A stretch of DNA of 64,000 nucleotides from Ammonifex thiophilus (GTDB lineage Bacteria > Bacillota > Desulfotomaculia > Desulfotomaculales > Ammonificaceae), in NCBI RefSeq assembly GCF_003368535.1, contig NZ_QSLN01000002.1, positions 62,001-126,000 of the forward strand, in the 5' to 3' direction. Positions within the stretch are counted from its first letter, which is position 1. Each line of letters begins with the position of its first letter. Shown one piece after another: positions 9,110 to 17,746 of this stretch. The position numbers and the translations under genes are program-made. Below the pieces are notes generated by a model. The model made no database searches. It was not told where the DNA came from and was given only the letters and a program-made list of their open reading frames with translations.

Positions 9110-9541
9110 TTAGAGCCGGAAGCGCTCCAGGCGCAGGATTTTGCGTAGCTTCTTGGCCTGCCGGCGAGAAAGGGGAATGCGGGTACGCTCCGCATCGCTG
9201 AGAATAAGATCGTAGGTTCCCTTGGCCAGCGAGACCACTTCGTCAATCCACTTGAGGTTCACGATGTAGCAGCGGTGACTGCGGAAGAAGCCGAAGGGGG
9301 CGAGACGCCGTTCCAGCTCGTTGAGCGTAAAGCGGGAAAGGTAGGTGCCCTGCTCGGTTTTCACCAGGCTGCGCTTGGAGTGGATGCTACAGTAAACTAT
9401 CTCCTGCACCGGTATAAGCCTTATTTTCCCTTCCGGCGTGATGCCGGAGATGTAGCGCAGGGTTTCCTCTCGCTCGCCCCCGTCATCCGCTAGGCAGTTC
9501 CACAGGCGCTGCCCGAAGCTTCCCCAAAAACCTCCCCCCAC
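9110..9541 (-). CDS. Stand-alone LytTR-type DNA-binding regulator
   Basis: This 143-residue protein has a LytTR domain over residues ~35-138 (EIVYCSIHSKRSLVKT, FFRSHRCYIVNLKWID, PLSRRQAKKL). LytTR normally forms the output domain of response regulators and binds direct repeats. Here there is no receiver or recognised sensor domain, only ~33 N-terminal residues with two tryptophans and one cysteine. GTG at 9541 sits behind GGAGGGAGGTAGT. It starts 13 bases after gap and is probably the last gene of the carbon-fixation operon, where it could act as its regulator (inference). Confidence 0.85.
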   Translation of the reverse strand: MGGGFWGSFGQRLWNCLADDGGEREETLRYISGITPEGKIRLIPVQEIVYCSIHSKRSLVKTEQGTYLSRFTLNELERRLAPFGFFRSHRCYIVNLKWIDEVVSLAKGTYDLILSDAERTRIPLSRRQAKKLRKILRLERFRL

Positions 9542-9554
9542 ACTACCTCCCTCC

Positions 9555-10589
9555 TCAAGTCCCTCCTTGGCCGACGTAGGACACCAGATCCAGCACCCGG
9601 CAGGCGTAGCCCCACTCGTTGTCGTACCAGGCCAGCACCCGCGCCGAATGCCCCTCTACCACCATGGTGGAAGGAGCGTCTACCACCGCCGAATGGGAAT
9701 CGCCGATGAAGTCACGGGAGACTAGAGGTTCCCAGCACACCGCCAGGATGCCCCGCAGTCCGTTGTTTGCCTCTTCTTCCAGCGCAGCGTTTATCTCCTC
9801 CGCCGAGGTCTTCTTGGCCAGCTCCACCACCAGATCGAGCGCAGAGACGTTCAGAACCGGAACCCTGAGAGCCATGCCGTCGAGCTTTCCCGCCAGCTCC
9901 GGCATAACCAGTCCGATGGCCTGAGCAGCACCGGTGGTGGTGGGTATGATGGAGGCTGCTGCAGCCCGCCCACGACGAGGGTCACGGTGGGGCATGTCGA
10001 GCAACACTTGGTCGTTGGTATAAGCATGCACCGTATTGACCAGCCCCCGCACCACCCCGAATCTCCGGTGCAACACCTTTACCACCGGGGCCAGACAGTT
10101 GGTGGTGCAGGAAGCGCTGGAAAGGATGTGGTGCCTGGTGGGGTCGTAACTCCCCTCGTTTACTCCCATGACCACCGTTAAATCCGCATCCTTGGCCGGG
10201 GCGGTGATGACCACCTTCCTGGCTCCTGCCTCCAGGTGAGCAGAAGCTTTTTCCCGGCTGCGCAGTCGCCCGGTGGCCTCCACCACCACCTCCACTCCCA
10301 ACTCGCCCCAGGGGATGCGAACCGGATCGGCCTCGGCAAAGACGGAGACAGTTCTTTCCCCTACCACCAGCGCTTTCTCCTCCCCCCTGACCGGCAAAGG
10401 CAACACCCCGTGCACCGAGTCATACTTGAGGGCCGTGGCCAGGTAAGAAGTGAAGCCGGGGCCTGGCGGTAAGCGTCGAGAGTAATGGTTGACAGCCACT
10501 ACCTCGACGTCCGGCCGGTTCAAAGCCGCCCGCAAAACCGCCCGACCTATCCGGCCAAAGCCGTTAATGCCTATCCGCGTTACGCCCAC
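9555..10589 (-). CDS. gap: Glyceraldehyde-3-phosphate dehydrogenase
   Basis: This 344-residue type I GAPDH interconverts 1,3-bisphosphoglycerate and glyceraldehyde-3-phosphate. It shows the N-terminal INGFGRIGR Rossmann loop, the catalytic SASCTTNCLAPV with its cysteine, and the C-terminal WYDNEWGYACRVLDL. The position after the second beta strand reads VNHYSRR rather than the NAD-preferring VNDL type, so NADPH use in carbon fixation is possible (inference). GTG 10589 follows GGGGGTAGAGGT and overlaps rpe by 26 bases, suggesting coupled translation. Phosphoglycerate kinase is not in the window. Confidence 0.96.
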   Translation of the reverse strand: MGVTRIGINGFGRIGRAVLRAALNRPDVEVVAVNHYSRRLPPGPGFTSYLATALKYDSVHGVLPLPVRGEEKALVVGERTVSVFAEADPVRIPWGELGVEVVVEATGRLRSREKASAHLEAGARKVVITAPAKDADLTVVMGVNEGSYDPTRHHILSSASCTTNCLAPVVKVLHRRFGVVRGLVNTVHAYTNDQVLLDMPHRDPRRGRAAAASIIPTTTGAAQAIGLVMPELAGKLDGMALRVPVLNVSALDLVVELAKKTSAEEINAALEEEANNGLRGILAVCWEPLVSRDFIGDSHSAVVDAPSTMVVEGHSARVLAWYDNEWGYACRVLDLVSYVGQGGT

Positions 10590-11256
10590 AAACCTCTACC
10601 CCCTTCCCTGCTTCTTTAAGCGCTCTTATGGCCTCCTCTACTTTGTCGGCCTTGAATACCGAAGTGCCAGCCACCAAGATCTGTGCTCCCGCCTCTACCA
10701 CCAGGGGAGCGGTAGCGGCGTCTATTCCCCCGTCGACCTCGATCAGCACTTGCTTCTCTTTTGCCGCTATCATACGGGCTAGACGTGCGATTTTGGGCAC
10801 CACCTCGGGGATAAATTTTTGCCCCCCAAAACCGGGATTGACCGTCATCACCAGCACCACGTCAACCAGAGGGAGAACCTCCTCCACCATAACCGCCGGG
10901 GTGCTAGGGTTGAGGGCCACTCCCACCATTGCCCCCCGTTCCTTGAGGCGGGTGAGCAACCGATGCAGATGCACCACCGCCTCCACATGCACGGTTATGA
11001 GGTCGGCTCCGGCAGCCAAGAAATCCTCTGCGTAGCGCTCCGGCTGCTCGATCATCAGGTGGACGTCGAAAGGAAGGCGGGAGTGCGGTCGCAAGGCGGC
11101 CACCACCTGTGGTCCGAAGGTGATATTGGGAACGAAATGGCCGTCCATGACGTCCAGGTGCAGAAGGTCGGCCCCCGCCGCCTCCACCCGCGCCACCTCC
11201 TCCCGCAGGCGGCCGAAATCGGCCGCCAGCAGGGAAGGTGCTACCTTCACCGCCAC
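10564..11256 (-). CDS. rpe: Ribulose-phosphate 3-epimerase
   Basis: This 230-residue TIM-barrel enzyme converts xylulose-5-phosphate to ribulose-5-phosphate, feeding phosphoribulokinase. Seen are the start APSLLAADFG, HLDVMDGHFVPNITFG with metal ligands, the HLMIE strand, VNPGFGGQKF and EVDGGI. GTG 11256 directly abuts the TAG stop of the preceding gene, so the two are probably translated together. Confidence 0.96.
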   Translation of the reverse strand: MAVKVAPSLLAADFGRLREEVARVEAAGADLLHLDVMDGHFVPNITFGPQVVAALRPHSRLPFDVHLMIEQPERYAEDFLAAGADLITVHVEAVVHLHRLLTRLKERGAMVGVALNPSTPAVMVEEVLPLVDVVLVMTVNPGFGGQKFIPEVVPKIARLARMIAAKEKQVLIEVDGGIDAATAPLVVEAGAQILVAGTSVFKADKVEEAIRALKEAGKGVEVCGRNADRH

Positions 11257-12387
11257 CTAGGCTTCCCCTCCCGCCGCCGCCCTGGCCTTTTTGGCCAACC
11301 GGAGGTCGATGAAGCGATCCCGCAGTTTCTCCATCACCTGGGGCATGGTGGTGTATTCCATCTCGTCCAGGTGCAGGCGGTGCGGTTCGAAGGGGCCCAG
11401 CCGCCTGAGATAATCGGCGATCTCCAGCGCCACCCGGCGCGCGTTGTCGAAGGCCGGGTCGCTGAAGAAATCGTTAGGCCCGATGAGTTTGCCGTCAGCC
11501 AACTGGAAGCCCAGGGCTACTACACGGGGAGGACCGTCAAAACGGGTGGGGCGGGCGTCATCCATGCTCACAGGCATAAGAGGCCCGCTGTGCGAGCCGC
11601 GCATCCAGCCCGAAACCAGGTGGGGGAAGGCGAAGGGTTCCAGCACTTCTCCCACCGAGGGATAGCCGTTCTGGCAGCGGACGATGCAAACAGGATCGTC
11701 CTTGCCCACGTAGCGCCCCGCCAGGAGGTTGAGCCGCTGGGTACTGGAGACAGCCGCTATCTCCCCCGTGCCCCGGTGAAAGACCCTTTTGATGGCGTAG
11801 CGGCCGGGTGCACCGATAAAGACCAGCATGTCGTAAAGATCCTCTGGAGCGTTGAAGATGATCTTTTTGTCCTCGATGAGATCCCTTACCTCGAAAGCGA
11901 AGCCGCAGTGCATCTTAGGATCGATGATGAGCCCGATGGTGTTGAAGGGGTCGGCGAAGATTTTGTAGAGAGGCAGGTTCCAGGCGCCGGGCTCGGTTTT
12001 ATCGGCCATCAAGACCACCACCGGCTCGCTCTCCCGCTCTTCCACCTCCATTTCCGCCACGCCCGGCCCCAGCCCCTTGACGTTGCCGGAGAAGGCATCA
12101 GCTAAGAGGTCTTGCCCCGCTCCGTAGAGCTTGAGCTTCTTGGCTACCTCCGTGCAGGCCACGAAGGTGTCCCAGGCCAGCTTGTGGATCTCCCCGTTGT
12201 TGCGCCCGTGTTCGTGGGTCATGATGAGCACCAGGTCGTCACCCACGTGAGCTACGTAGTGATCGATGAGCAGGGGATGTTTCTCCAAGCAGGCGCGAGC
12301 TTTTGCCTTAACCTCGGGATGCACTGCGCTGTGCCCCACGAAGCCGCCTATGTCGGCCTTGATCACGCTAAGTGTCACTTTGGCCAT
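11257..12387 (-). CDS. Bifunctional fructose-1,6-bisphosphate aldolase/phosphatase (archaeal type)
   Basis: This 376-residue protein matches FBPA/P, which condenses triose phosphates and dephosphorylates the product to fructose-6-phosphate in one irreversible anabolic step. Diagnostic segments are LSVIKADIGGFVGHSAVHP, the DDLVLIMTHEHG metal-binding region, GLGPGVAEME, MADKTEPGAWNLPL, and VSMDDARPTRFDGPPRVVALGFQ. Start set at ATG 12387 behind AAAGGGTGGT, so the protein begins MAKVTLSVIKAD as in relatives; an in-frame GTG three codons earlier is possible. It replaces separate class I/II aldolase and FBPase and overlaps the transketolase gene by 20 bases. Confidence 0.94.
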   Translation of the reverse strand: MAKVTLSVIKADIGGFVGHSAVHPEVKAKARACLEKHPLLIDHYVAHVGDDLVLIMTHEHGRNNGEIHKLAWDTFVACTEVAKKLKLYGAGQDLLADAFSGNVKGLGPGVAEMEVEERESEPVVVLMADKTEPGAWNLPLYKIFADPFNTIGLIIDPKMHCGFAFEVRDLIEDKKIIFNAPEDLYDMLVFIGAPGRYAIKRVFHRGTGEIAAVSSTQRLNLLAGRYVGKDDPVCIVRCQNGYPSVGEVLEPFAFPHLVSGWMRGSHSGPLMPVSMDDARPTRFDGPPRVVALGFQLADGKLIGPNDFFSDPAFDNARRVALEIADYLRRLGPFEPHRLHLDEMEYTTMPQVMEKLRDRFIDLRLAKKARAAAGGEA

Positions 12388-13333
12388 TTTTACCACCCTT
12401 TCGCTTTATGATCTTCTCGGCGGCCTCTACCACGTTATCCGCGGTGAGGCCGTAGTGATGCAGGAGCTCCTGCGGCTTGCCCGACTGGCCGAAGGTGTCC
12501 CGCACTCCCAAGCGAATCAGGGGTACCGGGCACTCCTCCGACAGCACTTCGGCCACCGCACTCCCTAAGCCTCCGATGATGCTGTGCTCCTCCACAGTCA
12601 CCACCGCTCCCGTGCGGGAAGCCCAGTGAAGCAGGGTTTCCTGATCCAGAGGCTTCAGGGTGGAGACGTTCAGCACTGCTGCTTTGTACCCCCTGCGCTC
12701 CAACTCCTCCGCCGCCTCCAGGGCCACCTTCACCATGTGGCCGCAGGCAGCCAGAGTCACATCATCCCCTTCCCGCAGCACCTGAATCCGGCCGATGGTG
12801 AAAGGCTGGTCGGGAGGGGTGATGAGGGGCACTGCCGGCCTCCCCAGGCGGATGTACACGGGACCCTCCCACTCCGCCGCCGCCAGGGTAGCCTGGTAAG
12901 CCTCGTGCGCGTCGGCCGGCACCAGCACTGTCATACCCGGCAGAGCGCGCATCAAAGCTAGGTCGTCTATGGCCTGGTGCGAAGCCCCGTCCTCCCCTAC
13001 CGTGATTCCACCGTGGCTGGCTCCTATCTTGACGTTGAGGCCCGGATAGGCCACCGACTGAAAGATCTGGTTGTAGGCCCGCTGGGTGGCAAAGATGGCG
13101 AAGGTAGAGGCAAAGGGGATGAAGCCCGACGCCGCCAGACCGGCCGCCATGCCGATAAGGTTGGCCTCCGCCACACCGGCGTTGAAGAAGCGCTCGGGGA
13201 ACTCTTTGGCAAAGCGGACGGTCTGGGTGGACTTGGAAAGATCGGCGTCCAAGACCACCACCCGTTCGTTGCGACGGCCGAGCTCCACCAAGGCCTGGCC
13301 GTACCCCTCGCGGGTAGCCATGGGTTTGGTCAT
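12368..13333 (-). CDS. Transketolase, C-terminal subunit
   Basis: This 321-residue half-transketolase carries the pyrimidine-binding and C-terminal domains. Landmarks are ATREGYGQAL, the ADLSKSTQT strand, FFNAGVAEANLIGMAAGLA with the catalytic Glu, ASHGGITVGEDGASHQ and VTVEEHSIIGGLGSAVAE. It pairs with the N-terminal half encoded 5 bases upstream, the split arrangement common in Clostridia and archaea. ATG 13333 follows GGGGGGAGGTGAG. In this operon it would make xylulose-5-phosphate plus erythrose-4-phosphate or ribose-5-phosphate. Confidence 0.95.
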   Translation of the reverse strand: MTKPMATREGYGQALVELGRRNERVVVLDADLSKSTQTVRFAKEFPERFFNAGVAEANLIGMAAGLAASGFIPFASTFAIFATQRAYNQIFQSVAYPGLNVKIGASHGGITVGEDGASHQAIDDLALMRALPGMTVLVPADAHEAYQATLAAAEWEGPVYIRLGRPAVPLITPPDQPFTIGRIQVLREGDDVTLAACGHMVKVALEAAEELERRGYKAAVLNVSTLKPLDQETLLHWASRTGAVVTVEEHSIIGGLGSAVAEVLSEECPVPLIRLGVRDTFGQSGKPQELLHHYGLTADNVVEAAEKIIKRKGGKNGQSDT

Positions 13334-13337
13334 CTTC

Positions 13338-14177
13338 TCACCTCCCCCCGAGTTCTTTCAGAGCCTGGAGGCCTTGCTCTTTGGTGGGAGCCACCCCGTG
13401 CCAGTCCACCTGGTTTTCCATGAAGGAAACCCCTTTTCCCTTGACGGTGTGAGCAATGATGGCGGTGGGCTTCTGGGCATAACCCACCCTTTCCAGGGCA
13501 GGAACTATCTCTTCGAAATTGTGGCCGTCAATCTCGATGACCGACCAGTTGAAGGCCCGCCACTTAGCGGCCAAAGGCTCGAGCGCCATGACTTTCTCCG
13601 TCTCCCCGTCGATCTGCAGCCGGTTGCGGTCCACGATGGCCACCAAGTTGTTAAGGCGGTAGTGCCCCGCCGCCATGGCTGCCTCCCAGACCTGCCCCTC
13701 CTGGCACTCCCCGTCTCCCAGGAGAACGAAGACCCGGCAGCCGCTGCCCCGTAGCTTGGCGGCCAGCGCCATACCCACCCCCACCGACAGGCCCTGGCCC
13801 AAGGAACCGGTGGACATCTCTACTCCCGGCACTTTGCGCATGTCCGGGTGCCCCTGCAGAGGGGAACCCAGACGCCTCAAGCTCTCCAGCCAGGAGACGG
13901 GGAAAAAGCCCCTCTCGGCCAGGACCGCGTAAAGGGCTGGAGCGGCGTGTCCTTTCGAAAGGACGAACCGGTCACGGTCGGGATCCTGGGGGTTTTCCGG
14001 GTCGATGCGCATGACCCGAAAGTAGAGTGCGGTTAAGATATCCACCGCCGACAGCGACCCGCCAGGGTGCCCCGAGCCGGCGTGCATCAACATGCGGATG
14101 ACGTGCTGCCTTATAAGGCTGGCCTTGCGCTCGAGTTCCCGGTACTCCCCGGAGGCGTTGAGCTTAGCCAACAGCAT
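13338..14177 (-). CDS. Transketolase, N-terminal (thiamine diphosphate-binding) subunit
   Basis: This 279-residue subunit contains the thiamine pyrophosphate half: [58 protein letters not shown], the [14 protein letters not shown] metal-binding motif and [10 protein letters not shown]. It forms the active enzyme with the following gene. ATG 14177 follows GGGAGAGGT and overlaps the phosphoribulokinase gene by 14 bases. Confidence 0.95.
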   Translation of the reverse strand: MLLAKLNASGEYRELERKASLIRQHVIRMLMHAGSGHPGGSLSAVDILTALYFRVMRIDPENPQDPDRDRFVLSKGHAAPALYAVLAERGFFPVSWLESLRRLGSPLQGHPDMRKVPGVEMSTGSLGQGLSVGVGMALAAKLRGSGCRVFVLLGDGECQEGQVWEAAMAAGHYRLNNLVAIVDRNRLQIDGETEKVMALEPLAAKWRAFNWSVIEIDGHNFEEIVPALERVGYAQKPTAIIAHTVKGKGVSFMENQVDWHGVAPTKEQGLQALKELGGR

Positions 14178-15063
14178 ACCTCTCCCTCCTTCCCACCTCC
14201 TGCCGTTCCGCCAATATCTCCTCTAACCGCAGCACCAGCAGGGTCAACATGAGTTGGTAGGGAGTTACTCTTGCTCCGCCACCCGCCCTTGCCAGCACCG
14301 CCTCTGCCCGCAGACCCACTCCCCGCAACAGCTCCTCGGCTACTTCGTAAGGCAGCTCCTCCTCGAAAGAAAGCACCTGCATCTCCCGGCCTCCCACCCA
14401 CTCCCGCACCAGTCCCTTGGCCGCAACTTTCTGGTGGAGGAATTTGAACCAGGAGTGGGCCACCGGCTCCTTAACCTTCACGCCGATCTGGAAGGACGAG
14501 TTGACCGTCACCGGGTAGAGGCAAACCACCAAGTCGGTGTAGGCCAGCTGCGGTTCCACGAAGTTACGGATATCCCACTGCCGCTGCCGGATCTCCTTTA
14601 CCACCTGCTCCACGGTGTAGCCCCGCACCGAGGCGTCCCGACTGATCTTCCAGTGGATCTTCAGCTCCTGGTGGGTATCGTAGTAGATTCTGAGATCGTA
14701 CATATCGGCCGCCACTTTAAAGCAGAAAGGATGCAGCCCTTCTACCAAGATGAAGGGGCGGGGTTCCACCCACACCGGGTCGCCGAAGTCCCCCGTTTCG
14801 TGATCGTAGACCGGGCGCAGGACCCGCTCCCCCGAGCGGAGCCGGTAAAGGTGCTCGATGAAGAGGCCCAGGTTGTTAGCCCGGTGGTGCAGAGGGGTGA
14901 TCCCTACCAGCTTGCGCTCTTGCCGGTTGAGAGAGTGGTAGCCGTCAAGCTCAATGATGCTCACCCGCTCAGGACCCAGGAGCTCTTGTAACTTGCGCAC
15001 GAAAGTGGTCTTCCCTGCCCCGCTATCACCCGCTATACCCACCAGCACAGGTTCACGCCGCAT
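14164..15063 (-). CDS. prk: Phosphoribulokinase
   Basis: This 299-residue protein of the PRK/uridine-kinase family phosphorylates ribulose-5-phosphate to the RuBisCO substrate. It has the P-loop GDSGAGKTT at 12-20, [24 protein letters not shown], and [10 protein letters not shown]. The family alone cannot exclude a uridine kinase, but the YDHETG segment and the position between RuBisCO and transketolase support PRK. ATG 15063 follows GGGGAGGT, and the gene starts 4 bases past the RuBisCO stop. Confidence 0.92.
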   Translation of the reverse strand: MRREPVLVGIAGDSGAGKTTFVRKLQELLGPERVSIIELDGYHSLNRQERKLVGITPLHHRANNLGLFIEHLYRLRSGERVLRPVYDHETGDFGDPVWVEPRPFILVEGLHPFCFKVAADMYDLRIYYDTHQELKIHWKISRDASVRGYTVEQVVKEIRQRQWDIRNFVEPQLAYTDLVVCLYPVTVNSSFQIGVKVKEPVAHSWFKFLHQKVAAKGLVREWVGGREMQVLSFEEELPYEVAEELLRGVGLRAEAVLARAGGGARVTPYQLMLTLLVLRLEEILAERQEVGRRERYAVG

Positions 15064-15067
15064 GTTA

Positions 15068-16333
15068 TCAACCTCCCCAATGCATGATGGCTTCCTCTAA
15101 GGTCTTCTCCCGCCGAACTACTTCCTGGAAGTTCTGACCGCCGGTCGCCGCCTCCACCGCCGCCCGCACGGCGCTGGCTCCGGCCCTGGTTCCTTGGGGG
15201 TGCCCATGCACTCCCCCGCCGAACTGCAGCACGCAGTCCACGCCGAAGATGGAGATGAGGTCCGGTATATGCCCGGGATGCAGCCCGCCGGAAGCCACCG
15301 ACAAGACCGGCTTTATGCTGCCCCAATCTTGGGGGCGCAGGAGGTCGCCGGAGACGGGAGAGGCGTTGCCCAGCGCCGCGTGGCAGCGCAGCACATCCTC
15401 TCTGTCCCCCTCCATCTTCCCCACCACGGTGCCGATGTGCAGTTGGTCTACACCGGCCAGGCGGGCCAGTTTGGCCAGCACCAGCATGGCTATGCCGTGC
15501 CGCTTGTTTCGGGCAAAGCTAGCGTACATGGCGCGGTGGGCGTGGATTATAAGCCCCAAATTGGCCTTGCGCAGGCTTAAGAGTCCGGAAAAGCCGGCCG
15601 TCACTATGTCCACCATCACGTAGCGCCCACCTTCCCGCTTTACCAGCTCCGCCCGCCGGATCATCTCTTCCGTCTCCGCCGTCACATTGGGCAGGTAAAC
15701 CTTCTTCTCTCCTGTCTCCGCCTCCGCCCGAGCGCAAGCTTCCAGGCTCCGCTTGACCCGCTCCTCGAAGGGGGAGAAGGGCTGGGAGGTCAAGTTCTCG
15801 TCGTCCTTGACCAGATCAAGCCCTCCCACCAGAGCCTCGTAAACCACCTCGGCCTGCTCCCGGGGGTCAAGCCCTAGCTTGGGCTTGACGATGGTGCCCA
15901 CCAAAGGACGCCCGTGAACTCCTAAAATCTCCCTCACTCCCTGGACGCCGAAGGCCGGCCCCTGCGACCCGGATACGAGCTCGGGAGGGAAACTCAGATC
16001 CAAAAGCCTTAAGTTCTTTACCGCCTTCATACCGAATACGTTTCCGGCTACGCTGCTCAAATACTGGGGAATGTTCCCCGGCTCGAAAAGGGCCACGGGG
16101 TAAGCTATCCGCACTATATTACCTTCGATGGCGTACACCCGCGCCCGCAACTCCTCCCATATCCTGGGCTTCATGGTGGCCACATCGGTCCAGGTGCCTA
16201 TAGAAGACTCCGAAGCCACCGCCCCGGCAGCCTCGTAAATGTCTACCCCCTCCGCCGGCTCCACGTAGAAGCAGGCCAGGCAGTCGGAAGGAGAAGGGGT
16301 GTAGTTGAGTTCCACGAAATCGCTGTAGCGCAA
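15068..16333 (-). CDS. rbcL: RuBisCO large subunit, form III type
   Basis: This 421-residue protein fixes CO2 on ribulose-1,5-bisphosphate. All catalytic positions of a true RuBisCO are visible: Glu42 and Asn98, Lys150 and Lys152 in GTIVKPKLGL, the carbamylated-lysine motif KDDEN (Lys176, Asp178, Glu179), HAHRAM (His266, Arg267), His299, loop-6 Lys306 in GTVVGKMEG, SGGLHPG (348-354), and FGGGVHGHPQG. It is therefore not a RuBisCO-like protein. Length, sequence and lack of any small-subunit gene point to form III. TTG start at 16333 follows a perfect AGGAGGTG with 7 bases spacing. The adjacent prk argues for a cyclic pathway rather than AMP salvage. Confidence 0.95.
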   Translation of the reverse strand: MRYSDFVELNYTPSPSDCLACFYVEPAEGVDIYEAAGAVASESSIGTWTDVATMKPRIWEELRARVYAIEGNIVRIAYPVALFEPGNIPQYLSSVAGNVFGMKAVKNLRLLDLSFPPELVSGSQGPAFGVQGVREILGVHGRPLVGTIVKPKLGLDPREQAEVVYEALVGGLDLVKDDENLTSQPFSPFEERVKRSLEACARAEAETGEKKVYLPNVTAETEEMIRRAELVKREGGRYVMVDIVTAGFSGLLSLRKANLGLIIHAHRAMYASFARNKRHGIAMLVLAKLARLAGVDQLHIGTVVGKMEGDREDVLRCHAALGNASPVSGDLLRPQDWGSIKPVLSVASGGLHPGHIPDLISIFGVDCVLQFGGGVHGHPQGTRAGASAVRAAVEAATGGQNFQEVVRREKTLEEAIMHWGG

Positions 16334-16346
16334 GATTACGCACCTC

Positions 16347-17027
16347 CTAAACTTTGCTCGCCCCGGCCGCGCTCAAAGCCTCTGTCGTCAGACGGTTCCA
16401 GTCTTCTAGGAAGCGCTGGATGCCCACATCGGTCAGAGGATGCTTTACCATCTGGGCCAAGACGCCGAAGGGAACGGTGGCGATGTGCGCCCCTGCCCGC
16501 GCCGCTTCCACCACGTGCAGAGGGTGGCGAATGCTGGCCGCGATTATCTCGGTGGAAAAGCCGTAGCGGGAGAAAATACCGGCCAGATCGCGTACCAGCG
16601 TCATCCCCTCGTGAGAGACATCGTCCAGCCGCCCTATAAAGGGGCTGACGAAGGTGGCCCCCGCTTTGGCCGCCAGCAGGCCCTGGGACACGGAAAAGAC
16701 CAGGGTGACATTGGTCTTTATTCCTTCGCGGGAAAGCACCCTTACCGCCTTGAGCCCTTCCTCCGTCATGGGGATTTTCACCGCGGTATTAAGCCCCCAC
16801 GAAGCGATGCGGCGCGCTTCCTCTATCATGCCCTCCGCCGTGGTGGAAATCACTTCCACACTTATGGGGCCATCCACCAGGGAGGCTATTTCCCGCACCA
16901 CCGCCTCTACATCCGCCCGACCGGCCCGCGCCAGCAGGCTGGGGTTGGTGGTCACCCCGTCTACTACCCCCCACTCGGCCGCCCGCTTTATCTCCTCTAC
17001 CTTGGCTGTGTCCAGAAAGATCTTCAA
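16347..17027 (-). CDS. tal: Transaldolase (TalC/fructose-6-phosphate aldolase-like)
   Basis: This 226-residue small transaldolase shows [26 protein letters not shown], the Schiff-base lysine in [32 protein letters not shown] and [13 protein letters not shown]. It would transfer dihydroxyacetone between fructose-6-phosphate and erythrose-4-phosphate to give sedoheptulose-7-phosphate, avoiding sedoheptulose bisphosphatase. TTG 17027 is preferred over ATG 17063 because GGGGGG lies 8 bases before it and the protein then begins as in the family. It is the first gene of the carbon-fixation operon, 13 bases before rbcL. Confidence 0.92.
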   Translation of the reverse strand: MKIFLDTAKVEEIKRAAEWGVVDGVTTNPSLLARAGRADVEAVVREIASLVDGPISVEVISTTAEGMIEEARRIASWGLNTAVKIPMTEEGLKAVRVLSREGIKTNVTLVFSVSQGLLAAKAGATFVSPFIGRLDDVSHEGMTLVRDLAGIFSRYGFSTEIIAASIRHPLHVVEAARAGAHIATVPFGVLAQMVKHPLTDVGIQRFLEDWNRLTTEALSAAGASKV

Positions 17028-17270
17028 GTTTTCTTCCCCCCTTTCGCTTCCTCGTGCTTTCATTCTAGGGGAGGAAGAAGAAGGGATAAACAGAAAGCCC
17101 TTGAAAAGTAGCTAGAAGCGTTCAAACGGTTAGCCGACCGCAGAAGTTGCCGGTACAAAACCGCTCATCACGGATAAGTGCACGTTTAGTTCCTCAGTCC
17201 TGGCGGCCGCAAAGTAGGACCGAACGGCCTCCAAGTTCAAGGCTGCCGGCCAAAAACAAGCCCTCCTTAA
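17028..17270 (-). other. Leader/promoter region of the carbon-fixation operon
   Basis: This 243-base non-coding stretch lies upstream of transaldolase. On the minus strand it contains short potential hairpins near 17190-17265, including GTCCT pairing with AGGAC around a GCGGCCGC core, and GGCC pairs. No convincing sigma-A promoter and no known riboswitch class was recognised. Any regulator site for the operon should be here. Confidence 0.4.
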
Positions 17271-17305
17271 GAAAAAACCAAAAGGCACCGGAATTCCCCG
17301 GTGCC
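17271..17305 (-). terminator. Intrinsic terminator after the HEPN gene
   Basis: An 8-base-pair stem, GGCACCGG with CCGGTGCC (17284-17305), has a 6-base loop and is followed on the minus strand by TTTTGGTTTTTTC. It ends the long cofactor-gene run. The plus strand also has a T-rich flank but no gene needing it. Confidence 0.85.
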
Positions 17306-17338
17306 CTATTTTGCCCTATTTTCTGAACCCCCGAAAAT

Positions 17339-17746
17339 CTATCCTTTCAGCCGCTCACTTACAAAGTCGATCACCAACCGGGCTAGCTCCAGGGCCCTCT
17401 GCCCGTCGACCTCGTCGAAGGCTTCCGCCGGAATCCCTCCGGGCAAGCCGTTAGGGTAGCGGGTGGGAATGTAGTACTTGTCCAGAGCAGCCGCCTTACG
17501 GTGCAATTCTTTGAAGGAGCGCTCTAACCTGGCGGCTAGGCTGGCCAGCTCCGCTACCGAGTGACCACGAACCTCCGAAATACCCCGGGAGTAAAGAAAA
17601 GCTTTCAAAGCTTTTTCGGCGCTTTGCTGGGCTAAAAAGCAGGTTAGGTGATACCTCTTTCCTTCGAAGCAAAACTGGGCATCCTCGTAATCATGAAGCG
17701 CCTGGCGCCACCAGCGCTCAGCTTCTTCCCTCGGGCTTCTCCTCAT
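17339..17746 (-). CDS. HEPN-domain protein, partner of the MNT nucleotidyltransferase
   Basis: This 135-residue, mostly helical protein has the HEPN pattern REEAERWWRQALHDYEDA, YHLTCFLAQQSAEKALKAFL, RGHSVAEL and YYIPTRYPNGLP. In HEPN/MNT pairs the HEPN protein is often an RNase toxin neutralised by AMPylation, but other pairs have housekeeping roles; a clear Rx4-6H catalytic motif is not obvious here. ATG 17746 behind GAGGAGGGC is preferred to an upstream in-frame start. It overlaps the MNT gene by 29 bases. Confidence 0.85.
   Translation of the reverse strand: MRRSPREEAERWWRQALHDYEDAQFCFEGKRYHLTCFLAQQSAEKALKAFLYSRGISEVRGHSVAELASLAARLERSFKELHRKAAALDKYYIPTRYPNGLPGGIPAEAFDEVDGQRALELARLVIDFVSERLKG

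Noticed and set aside
10819-12105. Long plus-strand open frame (428 codons) across rpe and FBPA/P
   Set aside because: It is antisense to two well-supported enzymes. Its product is rich in His, Arg and Gln with no domain pattern, as expected from GC-rich mirror frames.
15068-16333. RuBisCO-like protein (form IV) as the identity of rbcL
   Set aside because: All catalytic and carbamylation residues are present, which form IV proteins lack.
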